NCBI GenBank assembly: GCA_001899765.1
Contig: MKWM01000011.1
Span: 201,782-265,781 of the forward strand
DNA from: Thiobacillus sp. 63-78
Lineage (GTDB): Bacteria; Pseudomonadota; Gammaproteobacteria; Burkholderiales; Thiobacillaceae
Direction of reading: 5' to 3'
Length of the DNA: 64,000 bases
Position numbers and translations under genes: made by a program. Of this stretch, positions 29,678 through 39,320 are shown piece after piece (positions within the stretch are counted from its first letter, which is position 1; every line of letters starts with the position of its first letter). The notes below the pieces were generated by a model. The model searched no databases, was not told the DNA's origin, and saw nothing but the letters and a program-made list of their open reading frames with translations.

Positions 29678-30232
29678 ATGAGCAAGAAAAGTCTGTTGAC
29701 CGAGATGCGCGATACCCAGCTGGCGATCGAACTGATCGAACTCGGTGCCCGCCCGCAGGTTCTTGAATCCGAAACCACCTTGTCGCGTGAACGCCTGCTC
29801 AAGCTGTACAAGGAAGTCAAGGGCGTGTCGCCGCCCAAGGGCATGCTGCCGTTCTCGACCGACTGGTTTCTGACCTGGCTGCCCAACGTCCATTCCTCGC
29901 TGTTCATCAACATCCACCGCTACATCACGAAGAACAGCGAATGCAGCGGCATCGAGGCCGTACTCAAGAGCTATCGCCTGTATCAGGAATACCTGCACAC
30001 CAACCAGATCGAAGCCGTACTGAGTTTCACCCGGGCGTGGACACTGAACCGTTTCTTCGAAAGCCGCATGCTTGAAACGGCCACCTGTAGTGGTTGCGGC
30101 GGTCATTTCGTGGTGCACCCCGACGATCTGCATGACCATTACGTGTGCGGCCTGTGCAATATGCCGGCCCGCGCAGGCAAAACCCGCAAGGCCAAGGCGG
30201 CCGCCCAGACCGAACTGAGCGCTGCGGCCTGA
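29678..30232 (+). CDS. flhC: Flagellar transcriptional master regulator FlhC
   Basis: 184 residues. The N-terminus (LIELGARPQVLESETTLSRERLLKLYKEVKG region) is typical, and the four zinc-binding Cys are seen in ATCSGCGG and YVCGLCNMPA. FlhC is the main DNA-contacting part of FlhD4C2. It is preceded by an AAGGGGAG site and lies 50 bp after flhD. Confidence 0.95.
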   Translation: MSKKSLLTEMRDTQLAIELIELGARPQVLESETTLSRERLLKLYKEVKGVSPPKGMLPFSTDWFLTWLPNVHSSLFINIHRYITKNSECSGIEAVLKSYRLYQEYLHTNQIEAVLSFTRAWTLNRFFESRMLETATCSGCGGHFVVHPDDLHDHYVCGLCNMPARAGKTRKAKAAAQTELSAAA

Positions 30233-30255
30233 CGGATTTTTTCCGGAGCCCGGCG

Positions 30256-31014
30256 ATGATGCGTTGGCCGGTCAGCCTCCAGTCGCTTGCCGCCCAGTGC
30301 ATGGCCCTGTTGCTGGCCATTCCCCTGACTGAGCTGCTGCAGATCTTGTTCTCGTTTCAAGCCACCCTCTGGTCATTTGTTTTCGTGCAGGGCGGGATCG
30401 CTGCAGCCCTGAGTCGCGTCTGGCGGCAAGCTGCGTGGTGGCCGCCTTTGCATCTGGTCTTTCTGCCCACCATTTTCCTGGCCCGGCAGGCAGGCTTGCC
30501 CGCCTGGATCCATCTGGCCATATTCGTACTGCTGGTCCTGTTCTACTGGAGCACGTTCCGCACCCGGGTGCCGCTGTATCTGTCCGGCCACAGAGCATGG
30601 CATGCGCTCGCGTCCCTGCTGCCGCGGGCGCATACTTTCCGTTTCATCGATCTCGGCAGCGGCCTGGGCGGCGTCCCGCTCTACCTGGAGCCGGATTTTC
30701 CGCACGGCCGTTTTTACGGTACCGAAATTGCGCCGGCGCCCTGGTTCATCAGCCGCGTACGGGCCTGGCTCAAGGGGAGTCGGGTGAATTTCATGCGGGA
30801 CGACTATGCAAGCCTCGACCTGTCCCGGTTCGATGTCGTGTTTGCCTTTCTTTCGCCTGCAGCCATGCCGGACCTGTGGCAGCAAGCCCGGACCCAGATG
30901 CGTCGCGGCACGCTGTTCATCAGCCTGGCATTTCTGGTCGAAGGCCGTGCGCCAGACCACGTCCTGGCGGGGAATGCAGGCGCCCGACACACCCTGTATG
31001 CCTGGCGGATGTAA
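30256..31014 (+). CDS. Membrane-anchored class I SAM methyltransferase
   Basis: 252 residues. The N-terminal 100 residues are hydrophobic with about three to four helices. A methyltransferase domain follows, with motif I FIDLGSGLGGVPLYL, the acidic motif II residue in YGTEIAP, and motif post I around RDDYASLDLSRFDVVF. The end (FLSPAAMPDLWQQA...GTLFISLAFLVEG) resembles the FAM173 family of protein lysine methyltransferases; that is inference. It lies between flhC and motA, which suggests a flagellar or motor-related substrate. Confidence 0.7.
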   Translation: MMRWPVSLQSLAAQCMALLLAIPLTELLQILFSFQATLWSFVFVQGGIAAALSRVWRQAAWWPPLHLVFLPTIFLARQAGLPAWIHLAIFVLLVLFYWSTFRTRVPLYLSGHRAWHALASLLPRAHTFRFIDLGSGLGGVPLYLEPDFPHGRFYGTEIAPAPWFISRVRAWLKGSRVNFMRDDYASLDLSRFDVVFAFLSPAAMPDLWQQARTQMRRGTLFISLAFLVEGRAPDHVLAGNAGARHTLYAWRM

Positions 31015-31169
31015 GACGTCGGCGCACGGAAATACTCGCACTGCGCCATCAAGTTTCTGGCGATTTTGACGAATCCTTCCCATGAAAGTATCGATGCGGA
31101 ATGCTGCCAGCCCGGGGTGGAGCGGGGCCGCTCTCACTGGATGGATCAATCAATAAGGAACGGACGGCC

Positions 31170-32030
31170 GTGCTAGTCATCGTTGGTTATATTGTTGTGG
31201 TGCTGAGTGTCTTCGGCGGCTTTGCGCTGGCAGGCGGCCATCTGGCCGCGCTGTTGCAGCCGGTGGAGTTGCTGATGATCGGCGGGGCGGCGGCCGGTGC
31301 CTTCCTGGTCGGCAACAACAGCAAGGCCGTCAAGGCCACCCTGAAGGCGCTGCCCACCGTCTTCAAGGGATCGAAATACACGCGCACGCTGTACATGGAC
31401 ATCATGGCGCTGCTGTACGAGCTGCTGACGAAGATCCGCAAGGAAGGCCTGATGTCGGTGGAGGCCGACGTCGATGCGCCCGAGAGCAGCCCCTTGTTCA
31501 CGAAATATCCGGCCATCATGGCGGATCACCACATCATCGAATTTCTCACCGATTATTTACGCCTGATGGTCAGCGGCAGCATGAACGCCTTCGAGATTGA
31601 AAACCTGATGGACAACGAGATCGAAACCCATCACCACGAAGGCGAAGTCCCGGTGCATGTCATCGCCAAGCTGGGCGACGCCATGCCGGCATTCGGTATC
31701 GTGGCGGCCGTGATGGGGGTCGTGCACACGATGGAATCGGTCGGCTTGCCGCCCGCGGAACTGGGCATCCTGATTGCGCATGCGCTGGTCGGAACCTTCC
31801 TCGGCATCCTGCTTGCCTACGGTTTTATCGGCCCGCTTTCCACCCTGCTCGAACAGAAGCTGAACGAATCGACCAAGATGTTCCAGTGCATCAAGGTCAC
31901 CCTGCTGGCCAGCATCAACGGCTATGCGCCGGCGATTGCGGTCGAGTTCGGACGTAAGGTGTTGTTCTCGACCGAGCGACCGTCCTTCAGCGAGCTGGAA
32001 GCGCACGTCAAGAGTGCGAAATCGCGCTGA
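31170..32030 (+). CDS. motA: Flagellar stator protein MotA
   Basis: 286 residues with four membrane helices and the large cytoplasmic loop. The GTG start at 31170, preceded by AAGGAA, gives the usual VLVIVGYIVVVLSVFGGF first helix. Conserved prolines are in LGDAMPAFGIVAAVMGVVH and the fourth helix ends in YGFIGPLS. The length and the loop identify the MotA rather than the shorter MotC type. Partner is MotB, 53 bp downstream. Confidence 0.96.
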   Translation: MLVIVGYIVVVLSVFGGFALAGGHLAALLQPVELLMIGGAAAGAFLVGNNSKAVKATLKALPTVFKGSKYTRTLYMDIMALLYELLTKIRKEGLMSVEADVDAPESSPLFTKYPAIMADHHIIEFLTDYLRLMVSGSMNAFEIENLMDNEIETHHHEGEVPVHVIAKLGDAMPAFGIVAAVMGVVHTMESVGLPPAELGILIAHALVGTFLGILLAYGFIGPLSTLLEQKLNESTKMFQCIKVTLLASINGYAPAIAVEFGRKVLFSTERPSFSELEAHVKSAKSR

Positions 32031-32083
32031 TCCCGCGCCCGTACTCCCGATACCCATGGTGCATCCGTCCTTCTAGCGCATAA

Positions 32084-33088
32084 ATGAGCGAGCAGAAAGC
32101 CCCCATCATCATCAAGCGCGTCCGGAAGGTGACGGGGGGTCATCACGGCGGCGCATGGAAGATCGCCTATGCCGACTTCGTGACGGCGATGATGGCGTTC
32201 TTCCTGCTGATGTGGCTGCTGGGCTCGACCACCAAGGGCGATCTGGAAGGCATCGCGGAATATTTCAAGACGCCGCTCAAGGTGGCCATGCAGGGCGGCT
32301 CGGGCAGCGGCGACAGCTCCAGCGTGATCAAGGGCGGCGGACTCGACATGACGCGCAACGTCGGGCAGGTGAAAAAGGGCGAGACCAAGGCGGAAAAGAA
32401 GACCTACAACCTGAAGGCCGCCCAGGCCGAGCTCGAACGCATCGAAATGGACAAACTCAAACAGCTGAAGAAGCGCATGGAGAGGACGATCGATGCCAAC
32501 CCGACGCTGAAGCAGTTCAAGCGGCAACTGCTGCTCGACATCACCAGCGAGGGCCTGCGCATCCAGATCGTCGACGAGCAGAACCGGCCCATGTTCAACC
32601 TGGCAAGTGCCGAACTGCAGCCCTATACCAAGGTCATCCTGCATGAAATCGGCAAGATGCTGAACGACGTGCCGAACAGGATCAGCCTGTCCGGCCACAC
32701 CGACGCGACGCCTTATGCGAACGGCACCCGAGGTTACGGCAACTGGGAACTGTCGGCCGATCGCTCGAATGCCTCACGCCGGGCCCTGATTGCCGGCGGC
32801 ATGGACGAATCGAAAATGCTGCGTGTGGTCGGCCTGGCGTCGTCGGTTCCGTTCGGCCAGGCGGCGCCCTTTGATCCGGTCAATCGCCGCATCAGCATCA
32901 TCGTGATGAACAAGCGCACCGAGGAAGCCATTACCAAGGAAGCCAGCGGCGTCAGCACGGCGGATGCGGCCGATGAACAGGGAGAGTCCGGACAGGACAA
33001 GGCGTCGCCCGACGCGCCGAAGCAGACTTCTTCCTCCTCCACCCCAAGCGTTCCGCTGCTCCCGCGGCCGCCGCTTGAGGCGAAATAG
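32084..33088 (+). CDS. motB: Flagellar stator protein MotB
   Basis: 334 residues. A single N-terminal membrane helix carries Asp31 in YADFVTAMMAFFLLMWLL, the proton-binding residue, followed by a plug/linker region and a C-terminal OmpA-like peptidoglycan-binding domain (SGHTDATPY...NWELSADRSNASRRAL). It forms the proton channel with MotA. The last 50 residues are a low-complexity Ser/Pro tail. Confidence 0.95.
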   Translation: MSEQKAPIIIKRVRKVTGGHHGGAWKIAYADFVTAMMAFFLLMWLLGSTTKGDLEGIAEYFKTPLKVAMQGGSGSGDSSSVIKGGGLDMTRNVGQVKKGETKAEKKTYNLKAAQAELERIEMDKLKQLKKRMERTIDANPTLKQFKRQLLLDITSEGLRIQIVDEQNRPMFNLASAELQPYTKVILHEIGKMLNDVPNRISLSGHTDATPYANGTRGYGNWELSADRSNASRRALIAGGMDESKMLRVVGLASSVPFGQAAPFDPVNRRISIIVMNKRTEEAITKEASGVSTADAADEQGESGQDKASPDAPKQTSSSSTPSVPLLPRPPLEAK

Positions 33089-33205
33089 CAGGCCAAATCC
33101 ACCCTTATTCCCCTGATCGCCCGCGTCGGGCCTGACCAATAATCCAGCCTGAAGAAAGCCCGTCTCGCATAGAAGACGGTTCCTTACAACCAGGTGAGAT
33201 CAGGG

Positions 33206-34363
33206 ATGGCTGAAGAAAGCGATCAGGAACGGACGGAAGCCCCATCGCCGCAGCGATTGGAGAAGGCGCGCGAAGACGGCCAGGTGCCGCAATCGCGCGA
33301 GCTGGCCACGTTCGTCGTGCTGATCACCAGTGGTGCCGCCTTGTGGATGATGGCCAATGGTCTGGGCAAAACCATGTCGCAGATTGTGCGCCGCAGTCTG
33401 CAGTTCGATCCTGCCGTCGCGCGCGACAGCCACTACGTCATGACCCAGCTGGCCAGCCAGGTCCTGGATGCCTCTCTGGCTCTGGCGCCTTTCCTGGCGC
33501 TGGTGATCATCGCTGCGCTGGCTTCGCCCTTGTTGCTGCGCGGCTGGCTTTTCAGCACCAAGGCCTTCATGCCGGATTTCAAGCGTCTGAATCCGCTGTC
33601 GGGCATCAAGCGCATGGTTTCCAGCCAGGGCCTGGTCGAGCTGCTCAAGTCGCTGGCAAAAGTCGGTTTGCTGGGGAGCGTGGCGACCTGGCTGATCTGG
33701 TCCAATCTCGATGCGATCTTTTCGCTCAGCATGGAAGAACCGGCCGGCGCCATCCGGCACATGGGCGATCTCATCGGCAGGATTTTCCTGCTGGCCTCGG
33801 GCGCGATGATCTTCATCGTCGTGCTGGACCTGCCGTACCAGTTGTGGAGCTACTTCAACAAGCTCAAGATGAGCAAGGAACAGTTGCGCCAGGAAGCCAA
33901 GGAATCCGAAGGCGATCCGCACGTCAAGGCACGCATCCGCGCCCAGCAGCGCGACATGGCGCGTCGCCGCATGATGGCCGAGATTCCCACCGCCGATGTC
34001 GTGGTCACCAACCCGACCCATTACGCGGTCGCGCTCAAGTACAGCGAAGGCAGGATGGGCGCGCCACGCGTGGTGGCCAAGGGTGCCGACGCGGTGGCCG
34101 CGAAGATCCGTGAGCTGGCCGTCGAGCACAAGGTGCCGCTGCTGGAAGCGCCGCCGCTGGCGCGCGCGCTGTTCCGTCACACCGAGCTCGGCGACGAAAT
34201 CCCGGCCACGCTCTACGCAGCAGTGGCCGAAGTGCTGGCCTATGTGTTCCAGTTGCGCCACTTCCAGCAACGGGGGGGCGCCTACCCCGAGATACCGGTG
34301 GGGTTGCCGGTCCCGCCTGAACTTGATCCGCTGCAAACCGCCAGCCCGGGCGCTCACGCATGA
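33206..34363 (+). CDS. flhB: Flagellar export protein FlhB (copy 2, complete)
   Basis: 385 residues. Four membrane helices, then the cytoplasmic domain with the autocleavage site at Asn269-Pro270-Thr271-His272 (VVTNPTHYAVALKY), the same position as in enterobacterial FlhB. ATG 33206 is preceded by AGGTGAG and starts MAEESDQERTEAPS. It controls the switch from rod/hook to filament export. It overlaps flhA (ATGA). This copy has everything that the copy at 3649 lacks. Confidence 0.96.
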   Translation: MAEESDQERTEAPSPQRLEKAREDGQVPQSRELATFVVLITSGAALWMMANGLGKTMSQIVRRSLQFDPAVARDSHYVMTQLASQVLDASLALAPFLALVIIAALASPLLLRGWLFSTKAFMPDFKRLNPLSGIKRMVSSQGLVELLKSLAKVGLLGSVATWLIWSNLDAIFSLSMEEPAGAIRHMGDLIGRIFLLASGAMIFIVVLDLPYQLWSYFNKLKMSKEQLRQEAKESEGDPHVKARIRAQQRDMARRRMMAEIPTADVVVTNPTHYAVALKYSEGRMGAPRVVAKGADAVAAKIRELAVEHKVPLLEAPPLARALFRHTELGDEIPATLYAAVAEVLAYVFQLRHFQQRGGAYPEIPVGLPVPPELDPLQTASPGAHA

Positions 34364-36438
34364 ACGGCACCCTGAGCTTCTCCAGTCTGTTCAACAGCGC
34401 CAATGTCCGCGCGCTGGCGGCGCCGTTGTTCATCGTCCTCATCCTGGCGATGCTGGTGCTGCCGCTGCCGCCGTTCGCGCTGGACATGCTGTTTACCTTC
34501 AATATCGCACTGTCCATCATGGTGCTGCTGGTCGGCCTGTCGACCAAGAAGGCGCTCGATTTCGCCGCCTTCCCCACGGTGCTGCTGCTCTCGACCTTGC
34601 TGCGCCTCTCGCTCAACGTCGCCTCCACCCGCGTGGTGCTGCTGCATGGCCACACCGGCCCCGACGCGGCCGGCAAGGTGATCGAGGCCTTCGGGCATTT
34701 CCTGGTCGGCGGCAATTACGCGGTCGGCATCATCGTGTTCGTCATCCTGGTGGTGATCAACTTCATCGTCATCACCAAGGGGGCGGGGCGGATCGCCGAG
34801 GTCAGCGCGCGCTTCACCCTCGACGCGATGCCGGGCAAGCAGATGGCGATCGACGCCGATCTCAACGCCGGCCTGATCGACGAAAACGAGGCGCGCCGCC
34901 GCCGTGCGGAAATTTCCCAGGAAGCCGATTTCTACGGCTCGATGGACGGTGCGTCGAAGTTTGTGCGCGGCGATGCCATCGCCGGCATCCTGATCCTTTT
35001 GATCAACATCGTCGGCGGTCTGGTCATCGGCCTGATGCAGCACGACCTGTCGCTGGCGGACGCCGCGCAGAACTACACCCTGCTGGCGATCGGCGACGGC
35101 CTGGTCGCACAGATCCCGGCGCTGGTCATCTCGATTGCCGCCGGCATCATCGTCAGCCGCGTCAGCACCGAGGAAGATATTGCCGGCCAGATGCTGTCCA
35201 ACGTGTTCAACAAGACGCAGGCGCTGTATATCACGGCCGCGATCCTCGGCATGATGGGCATGATTCCGGGCATGCCGAACCTGGCGTTCCTGCTGCTGGC
35301 CGGCGGCATCGTCTGGCTGGCCTGGAGAAGGAGCCACCAGAAGGAAGAAACGCCGTCCGCGGAGGAGACGATGCCCGTTGCGGCCATCGAATCCCAGGAA
35401 GCCAGTTGGGAAGACGTGGCCCCCATCGACACCCTGGGGCTGGAAGTCGGTTATCGCCTGATTCCGCTGGTCGACAACGCCGCCGATGGCGAACTGGTGC
35501 GCCGCATCAAGGGCATTCGCAAGAAATTCGCCCGCGAGATCGGTTTTCTGCCGCCCGCCGTGCATATCCGCGACAACCTGGAAATCAATCCGAACAGCTA
35601 TCGCATCACGCTCAAGGGCGTGGAAATCGGCAGCGGCGAAGTGCGTACCGGTTCCTTCCTCGCCATCGATCCCGGCACGGTCGCCACGGCGCTGCCGGGC
35701 GTCGCCACGCAGGATCCGGCTTTTGGCCTGCCCGCCGTGTGGATCGAATCCGAACTGCGCGAGCAGGCTCAGGCGATGGGCTATACCGTGGTCGACCCCG
35801 GCACCGTGGTCGCCACGCACCTGAACCATCTGGTGACGCTGCATGCCGCCGAGTTGCTGGGGCGCCAGGAGGCCCAGGCGCTGCTCGATCATCTGGGCAA
35901 GAGCGCGCCCAAGCTGGTGGAAGACCTGGTGCCGAAGATGCTGACGCTGTCCACCGTGCAGAAGGTGCTGCAGAACCTGTTGACGGAAGGCGTGGCCATT
36001 CGCGACATGCGCACCATCATCGATACGTTGCTGGAGCACGCCGCCCGCGTGCAGGACCCGCACGAGCTCACTTCGCTGGTGCGGGTGGCACTGGGCCGCT
36101 CGATCGTCCAGCAGATCTACGGCGCATCCAGCGAACTGCCCGTGATCGCCCTCGATCAGAGCCTGGAGCGCCTGCTGCTGCAGACGCTGCAGGCCGGCCA
36201 TGATTCCGCCGGCATGGAGCCGGGCCTGGCCGACACCCTGCTGGAGCGGGCGCAGGTTTCGACCCAGCGTCAGGAGGCGCTCGGCCATCCCCCCGTATTG
36301 CTGACGCCGGCCGTGCTGCGTCCGCTTCTTGCACGTTTCCTGCGGCGCGCGGTGCCGCAACTCAAGGTGCTTTCGCACGCCGAAGTGCCTGAAGGCAAAC
36401 AGATCAAAGTGACTTCCCTGGTAGGAGGAGCAGCATGA
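34360..36438 (+). CDS. flhA: Flagellar export gate protein FlhA (copy 2)
   Basis: 692 residues. About eight helices, loop motif EADFYGSMDGASKFVRGDAIAGI, and a full-length soluble export-docking domain. ATGA overlaps at both ends join it to flhB and flhF. Its amino-acid sequence clearly differs from copy 1 at 4512, though the order of genes is the same. Confidence 0.97.
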   Translation: MNGTLSFSSLFNSANVRALAAPLFIVLILAMLVLPLPPFALDMLFTFNIALSIMVLLVGLSTKKALDFAAFPTVLLLSTLLRLSLNVASTRVVLLHGHTGPDAAGKVIEAFGHFLVGGNYAVGIIVFVILVVINFIVITKGAGRIAEVSARFTLDAMPGKQMAIDADLNAGLIDENEARRRRAEISQEADFYGSMDGASKFVRGDAIAGILILLINIVGGLVIGLMQHDLSLADAAQNYTLLAIGDGLVAQIPALVISIAAGIIVSRVSTEEDIAGQMLSNVFNKTQALYITAAILGMMGMIPGMPNLAFLLLAGGIVWLAWRRSHQKEETPSAEETMPVAAIESQEASWEDVAPIDTLGLEVGYRLIPLVDNAADGELVRRIKGIRKKFAREIGFLPPAVHIRDNLEINPNSYRITLKGVEIGSGEVRTGSFLAIDPGTVATALPGVATQDPAFGLPAVWIESELREQAQAMGYTVVDPGTVVATHLNHLVTLHAAELLGRQEAQALLDHLGKSAPKLVEDLVPKMLTLSTVQKVLQNLLTEGVAIRDMRTIIDTLLEHAARVQDPHELTSLVRVALGRSIVQQIYGASSELPVIALDQSLERLLLQTLQAGHDSAGMEPGLADTLLERAQVSTQRQEALGHPPVLLTPAVLRPLLARFLRRAVPQLKVLSHAEVPEGKQIKVTSLVGGAA

Positions 36439-37706
36439 ACGTCAAACGTATCGTCGCCAGAACATCCCGTGAGGCCATGCGCCAGTTGCGCGACGCGCTC
36501 GGACCCGATGCGGTCATCCTTTCCAATCGTGCGGTCGAGGGCGGCGTGGAAGTGCTGGCCCTGCCGGCGGAAGACATCGCCGCGATGGCGCCGCCCGTGG
36601 TGGATGAGCCCGTCGTGTCGCTGTCTCATCGCGCGACGATGCGGGAAATGCCGCCCGAAACGGAGCCGGAGCCGGAAGTCACCATCAAGCGCCGCCTGAT
36701 CGAGCGGGTGGCCGTGCCGACCGAGGACAGCGCCCAGTTGGCGCAAAGCGTGGTGGGTGAACTCCGGGGCGAAATCAAGGCGATGCAGGCCCGGCTGGAA
36801 AGCCAGTTGGCGGATCTGGCCTGGCGCGACCTGCCGGGCCGCGATCCGGCCGGCGCTTCCGTCATGCGCGACATGCTGGCGGCCGGCTTTTCCGCCACCC
36901 TGGCGCGCGAGATGCTCGAAACCCTGCCCAAGGGCGACGCCGAACAGGCGCAGGTCTGGATGCGTAACACCCTGATGAAGCGCCTGAACGTGATGCAGAG
37001 CGAAACCGACATGCTCGACGGCGGCGGCGTGTTCGCCCTGATGGGCCCCACCGGCGCCGGCAAGACCACCACTACCGCCAAGCTGGCGGCGCGCTTCGTG
37101 GTGCGTCACGGCGCCGACAAGCTGGCGCTCTTGACCACCGACAGCTACCGGATCGGCGGCCACGAGCAACTGCGCATCTACGGCAAGATTCTCGGCGTGA
37201 CCGTGCATGCGGTGCGTGACGCCGCCGACCTGCGGCTGGCGCTGTCCGAACTGCGCAGCAAGCACACCGTGCTGATCGACACCGTCGGCATGAGCCAGCG
37301 CGACCAGGCCGTCGCCGAACAGGTCGAGATGCTCTTTCAGGCCGGCAAGCAGATCAAAAGATTATTGTTGCTGAACGCCACCAGCCACGGCGACACCCTG
37401 AACGAAGTGGTGCAGGCGTATCAGACACGCGGTCTGGACGGCTGCATCCTGTCCAAGGTCGACGAGGCGGCCAGCCTCGGCCCGGCGCTCGACTGCGCGA
37501 TCCGCCACGAACTGAACGTGCACTACCTGGCGACCGGCCAGCGCGTGCCCGAAGATCTGCATCTGGCCAATCGCCAGTACCTCATTCACCGCGCCTTCAA
37601 GACGCGCACGCTGTCCTCGCCCTGGCAACTGGACGACAGCGAACTGGCCTTCGCCATGAGCGGCGTTCAATCCATTCAACGTGAAAGCGCGGTGGCCCTT
37701 GGATAA
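36435..37706 (+). CDS. flhF: SRP-family GTPase FlhF (copy 2)
   Basis: 423 residues. N-terminal B domain (NVKRIVARTSREAMRQLRDALG), then N and G domains with GPTGAGKTTT, DSYRIGG, the DTVG motif and LSKVDEA. It localises flagella, in concert with FleN, whose frame begins 26 bases before the end of this one. G3 is DTVG where copy 1 has DTAG. Confidence 0.95.
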   Translation: MNVKRIVARTSREAMRQLRDALGPDAVILSNRAVEGGVEVLALPAEDIAAMAPPVVDEPVVSLSHRATMREMPPETEPEPEVTIKRRLIERVAVPTEDSAQLAQSVVGELRGEIKAMQARLESQLADLAWRDLPGRDPAGASVMRDMLAAGFSATLAREMLETLPKGDAEQAQVWMRNTLMKRLNVMQSETDMLDGGGVFALMGPTGAGKTTTTAKLAARFVVRHGADKLALLTTDSYRIGGHEQLRIYGKILGVTVHAVRDAADLRLALSELRSKHTVLIDTVGMSQRDQAVAEQVEMLFQAGKQIKRLLLLNATSHGDTLNEVVQAYQTRGLDGCILSKVDEAASLGPALDCAIRHELNVHYLATGQRVPEDLHLANRQYLIHRAFKTRTLSSPWQLDDSELAFAMSGVQSIQRESAVALG

Positions 37707-38577
37707 ATTCGTCAGCGACCAGGCCGCCGGACTGCGCCGCCTGCTGGGCCAGACCGGATTCCAGGTCATCACCGTGATGTCGGGACAGCCGGGCGCGGGC
37801 AAGACCGCCGCGACGGCCAATCTGGCCGTGGCGCTGGCACGTTCCGGGCGCGACGTCCTCATCGTCGATCAGGATCGGCATGGGCGCGGCGCGTGCGCCG
37901 CGCTCGGACTGACGCCGCGCCACGACGTGGCGGACGTGCTGGCCGGGCATTGCGCACTGGATGCCTTGATCCTCGCCGGTCCCGAGAATGTGCAGGTGCT
38001 GCCGATCGGCGGAGGCTTCAAGCGGCTGGGGAAACTGTCCGGACGCGACCAGGAACGGCTGGCGCAGAGCTTCAACCGCCTGCAGTGCGGCGTCGACGTC
38101 GTGCTGGTGGACATGGAGGAGGCGACCGACCCGGACGCCCTGCCGCTGGGCCTCGCCGCCTCCGAGATCATGGTGGTGCTGCCGCCCGGCAATACGGCGA
38201 TCACCCAGGCCTACACGCTGGTGAAGCGGCTGGCGCAGAATTTCGGCAAGCGTCAGTTCCGGCTGCTGCTCAACCGCATCGAGTCGCCTGCACAGGCGCA
38301 GGCCGTCGCCGGCAATTTTTCCCGCACGGCCGAGCAGTATCTGGGCGTGTCGGTTGATTATCTGGGCTACATTCCGCTCGATGAGCGTCTGACGCACGCC
38401 GGCCATCTGCGCACCTCGGTGGTGGAGGCGTTCCCGGTCGCGCAATCGACCTCGCACTTCCGCAAACTGGCCGACGGCCTGCTGCGCTGGCCGCAGCCCG
38501 CCAGTCTGGGCAGCGTCGGCGGCTTCATGCAGCGCGTGATCGAGGGCGGTCGTCTGGTGGAAGCCTGCAGGAGATAG
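37681..38577 (+). CDS. fleN: MinD-like ATPase FleN/FlhG (copy 2, complete)
   Basis: 298 residues. DQAAGLRRL is followed by the deviant Walker A MSGQPGAGKTA with Lys41, then the LIVDQDRHGRG and VLVDMEEATDP motifs. It limits flagellar number and inhibits FlhF. The GTG at 37681 gives the longest reading; a TTG at 37699 (giving MDKFVSDQAAGL) is as likely since it matches the start of relatives more closely. Confidence 0.93.
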   Translation: MKARWPLDKFVSDQAAGLRRLLGQTGFQVITVMSGQPGAGKTAATANLAVALARSGRDVLIVDQDRHGRGACAALGLTPRHDVADVLAGHCALDALILAGPENVQVLPIGGGFKRLGKLSGRDQERLAQSFNRLQCGVDVVLVDMEEATDPDALPLGLAASEIMVVLPPGNTAITQAYTLVKRLAQNFGKRQFRLLLNRIESPAQAQAVAGNFSRTAEQYLGVSVDYLGYIPLDERLTHAGHLRTSVVEAFPVAQSTSHFRKLADGLLRWPQPASLGSVGGFMQRVIEGGRLVEACRR

Positions 38578-38579
38578 GG

Positions 38580-39320
38580 ATGTATACCGCAACCGGTAAA
38601 AGCGAGAAGAGCGAGAAAAACGACCTGCTGGCGCAATACATGCCCATGGTGAAGCGTCTGGCGCATCACATGATGGGGCGGCTGCCGCCCAGCGTCGAAG
38701 AGGACGATCTGGTGCAGGCCGGCATGATCGGCCTGCTCGATGCGATCAGTCGCTACGATGAGGCGCAGAGTGCGCAATTCGAAGGCTATGCCATCCAGCG
38801 TATCCGCGGCTCGATGATCGACGAATTGCGCCAGTCCGACTGGATGCCGCGCAGCGCGCGCCAGTCGATGCGCAAGATCGAGCAGGCGATCAACATGCTG
38901 CAGCACAAGCTCGGCCGGCAACCCAGCGAAACCGAGATTTCGGATGCCATGAAAATCCCGCTGGCCGAATACCAGGCCATGCTCGGCGACGCGCGTGGAC
39001 ATCAGCTCCTGTACTTCGAGGATTTCGGCGAAACGGGCGAGGACGATTCCTTCCTCGACAAACAGTCCGCGGACGATGCCAGCATGCCGCTGCCGCAGCT
39101 TCTCGACGCCAACCTGCGTGCCTGCATCATCGCCGGCATCGAAAACCTGCCCGAGCGCGAGCAGTTGCTGATGTCGCTGTATTACGAACAGGAGCTCAAC
39201 CTGCGTGAAATCAGCGAGATCTTCGGGGTCAGCGAATCCCGCATCTGCCAGCTGCACGGCCAGGCCATCGCGCGGCTGCGCGCCAAACTCAAGGAAGATG
39301 CATGGATCGTGGCAGCCTGA
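38580..39320 (+). CDS. fliA: Flagellar RNA polymerase sigma factor FliA (copy 2)
   Basis: 246 residues, sigma-28. Region 2 (YMPMVKRLAHHMMGRLPPSVEEDDLVQAG, then QFEGYAIQRIRGSMIDELR), region 3 and region 4 with LREISEIFGVSESRICQLHGQA. AGGAGATAGGG precedes the ATG. Its last 19 bases overlap motC. Confidence 0.96.
   Translation: MYTATGKSEKSEKNDLLAQYMPMVKRLAHHMMGRLPPSVEEDDLVQAGMIGLLDAISRYDEAQSAQFEGYAIQRIRGSMIDELRQSDWMPRSARQSMRKIEQAINMLQHKLGRQPSETEISDAMKIPLAEYQAMLGDARGHQLLYFEDFGETGEDDSFLDKQSADDASMPLPQLLDANLRACIIAGIENLPEREQLLMSLYYEQELNLREISEIFGVSESRICQLHGQAIARLRAKLKEDAWIVAA

Noticed and set aside
34354..36378. A 674-codon open frame antisense to flhA copy 2
   Set aside because: It is a shadow frame of a high-GC gene; the protein is rich in His, Gln and Arg, has no recognisable domain, and lies fully inside flhA.
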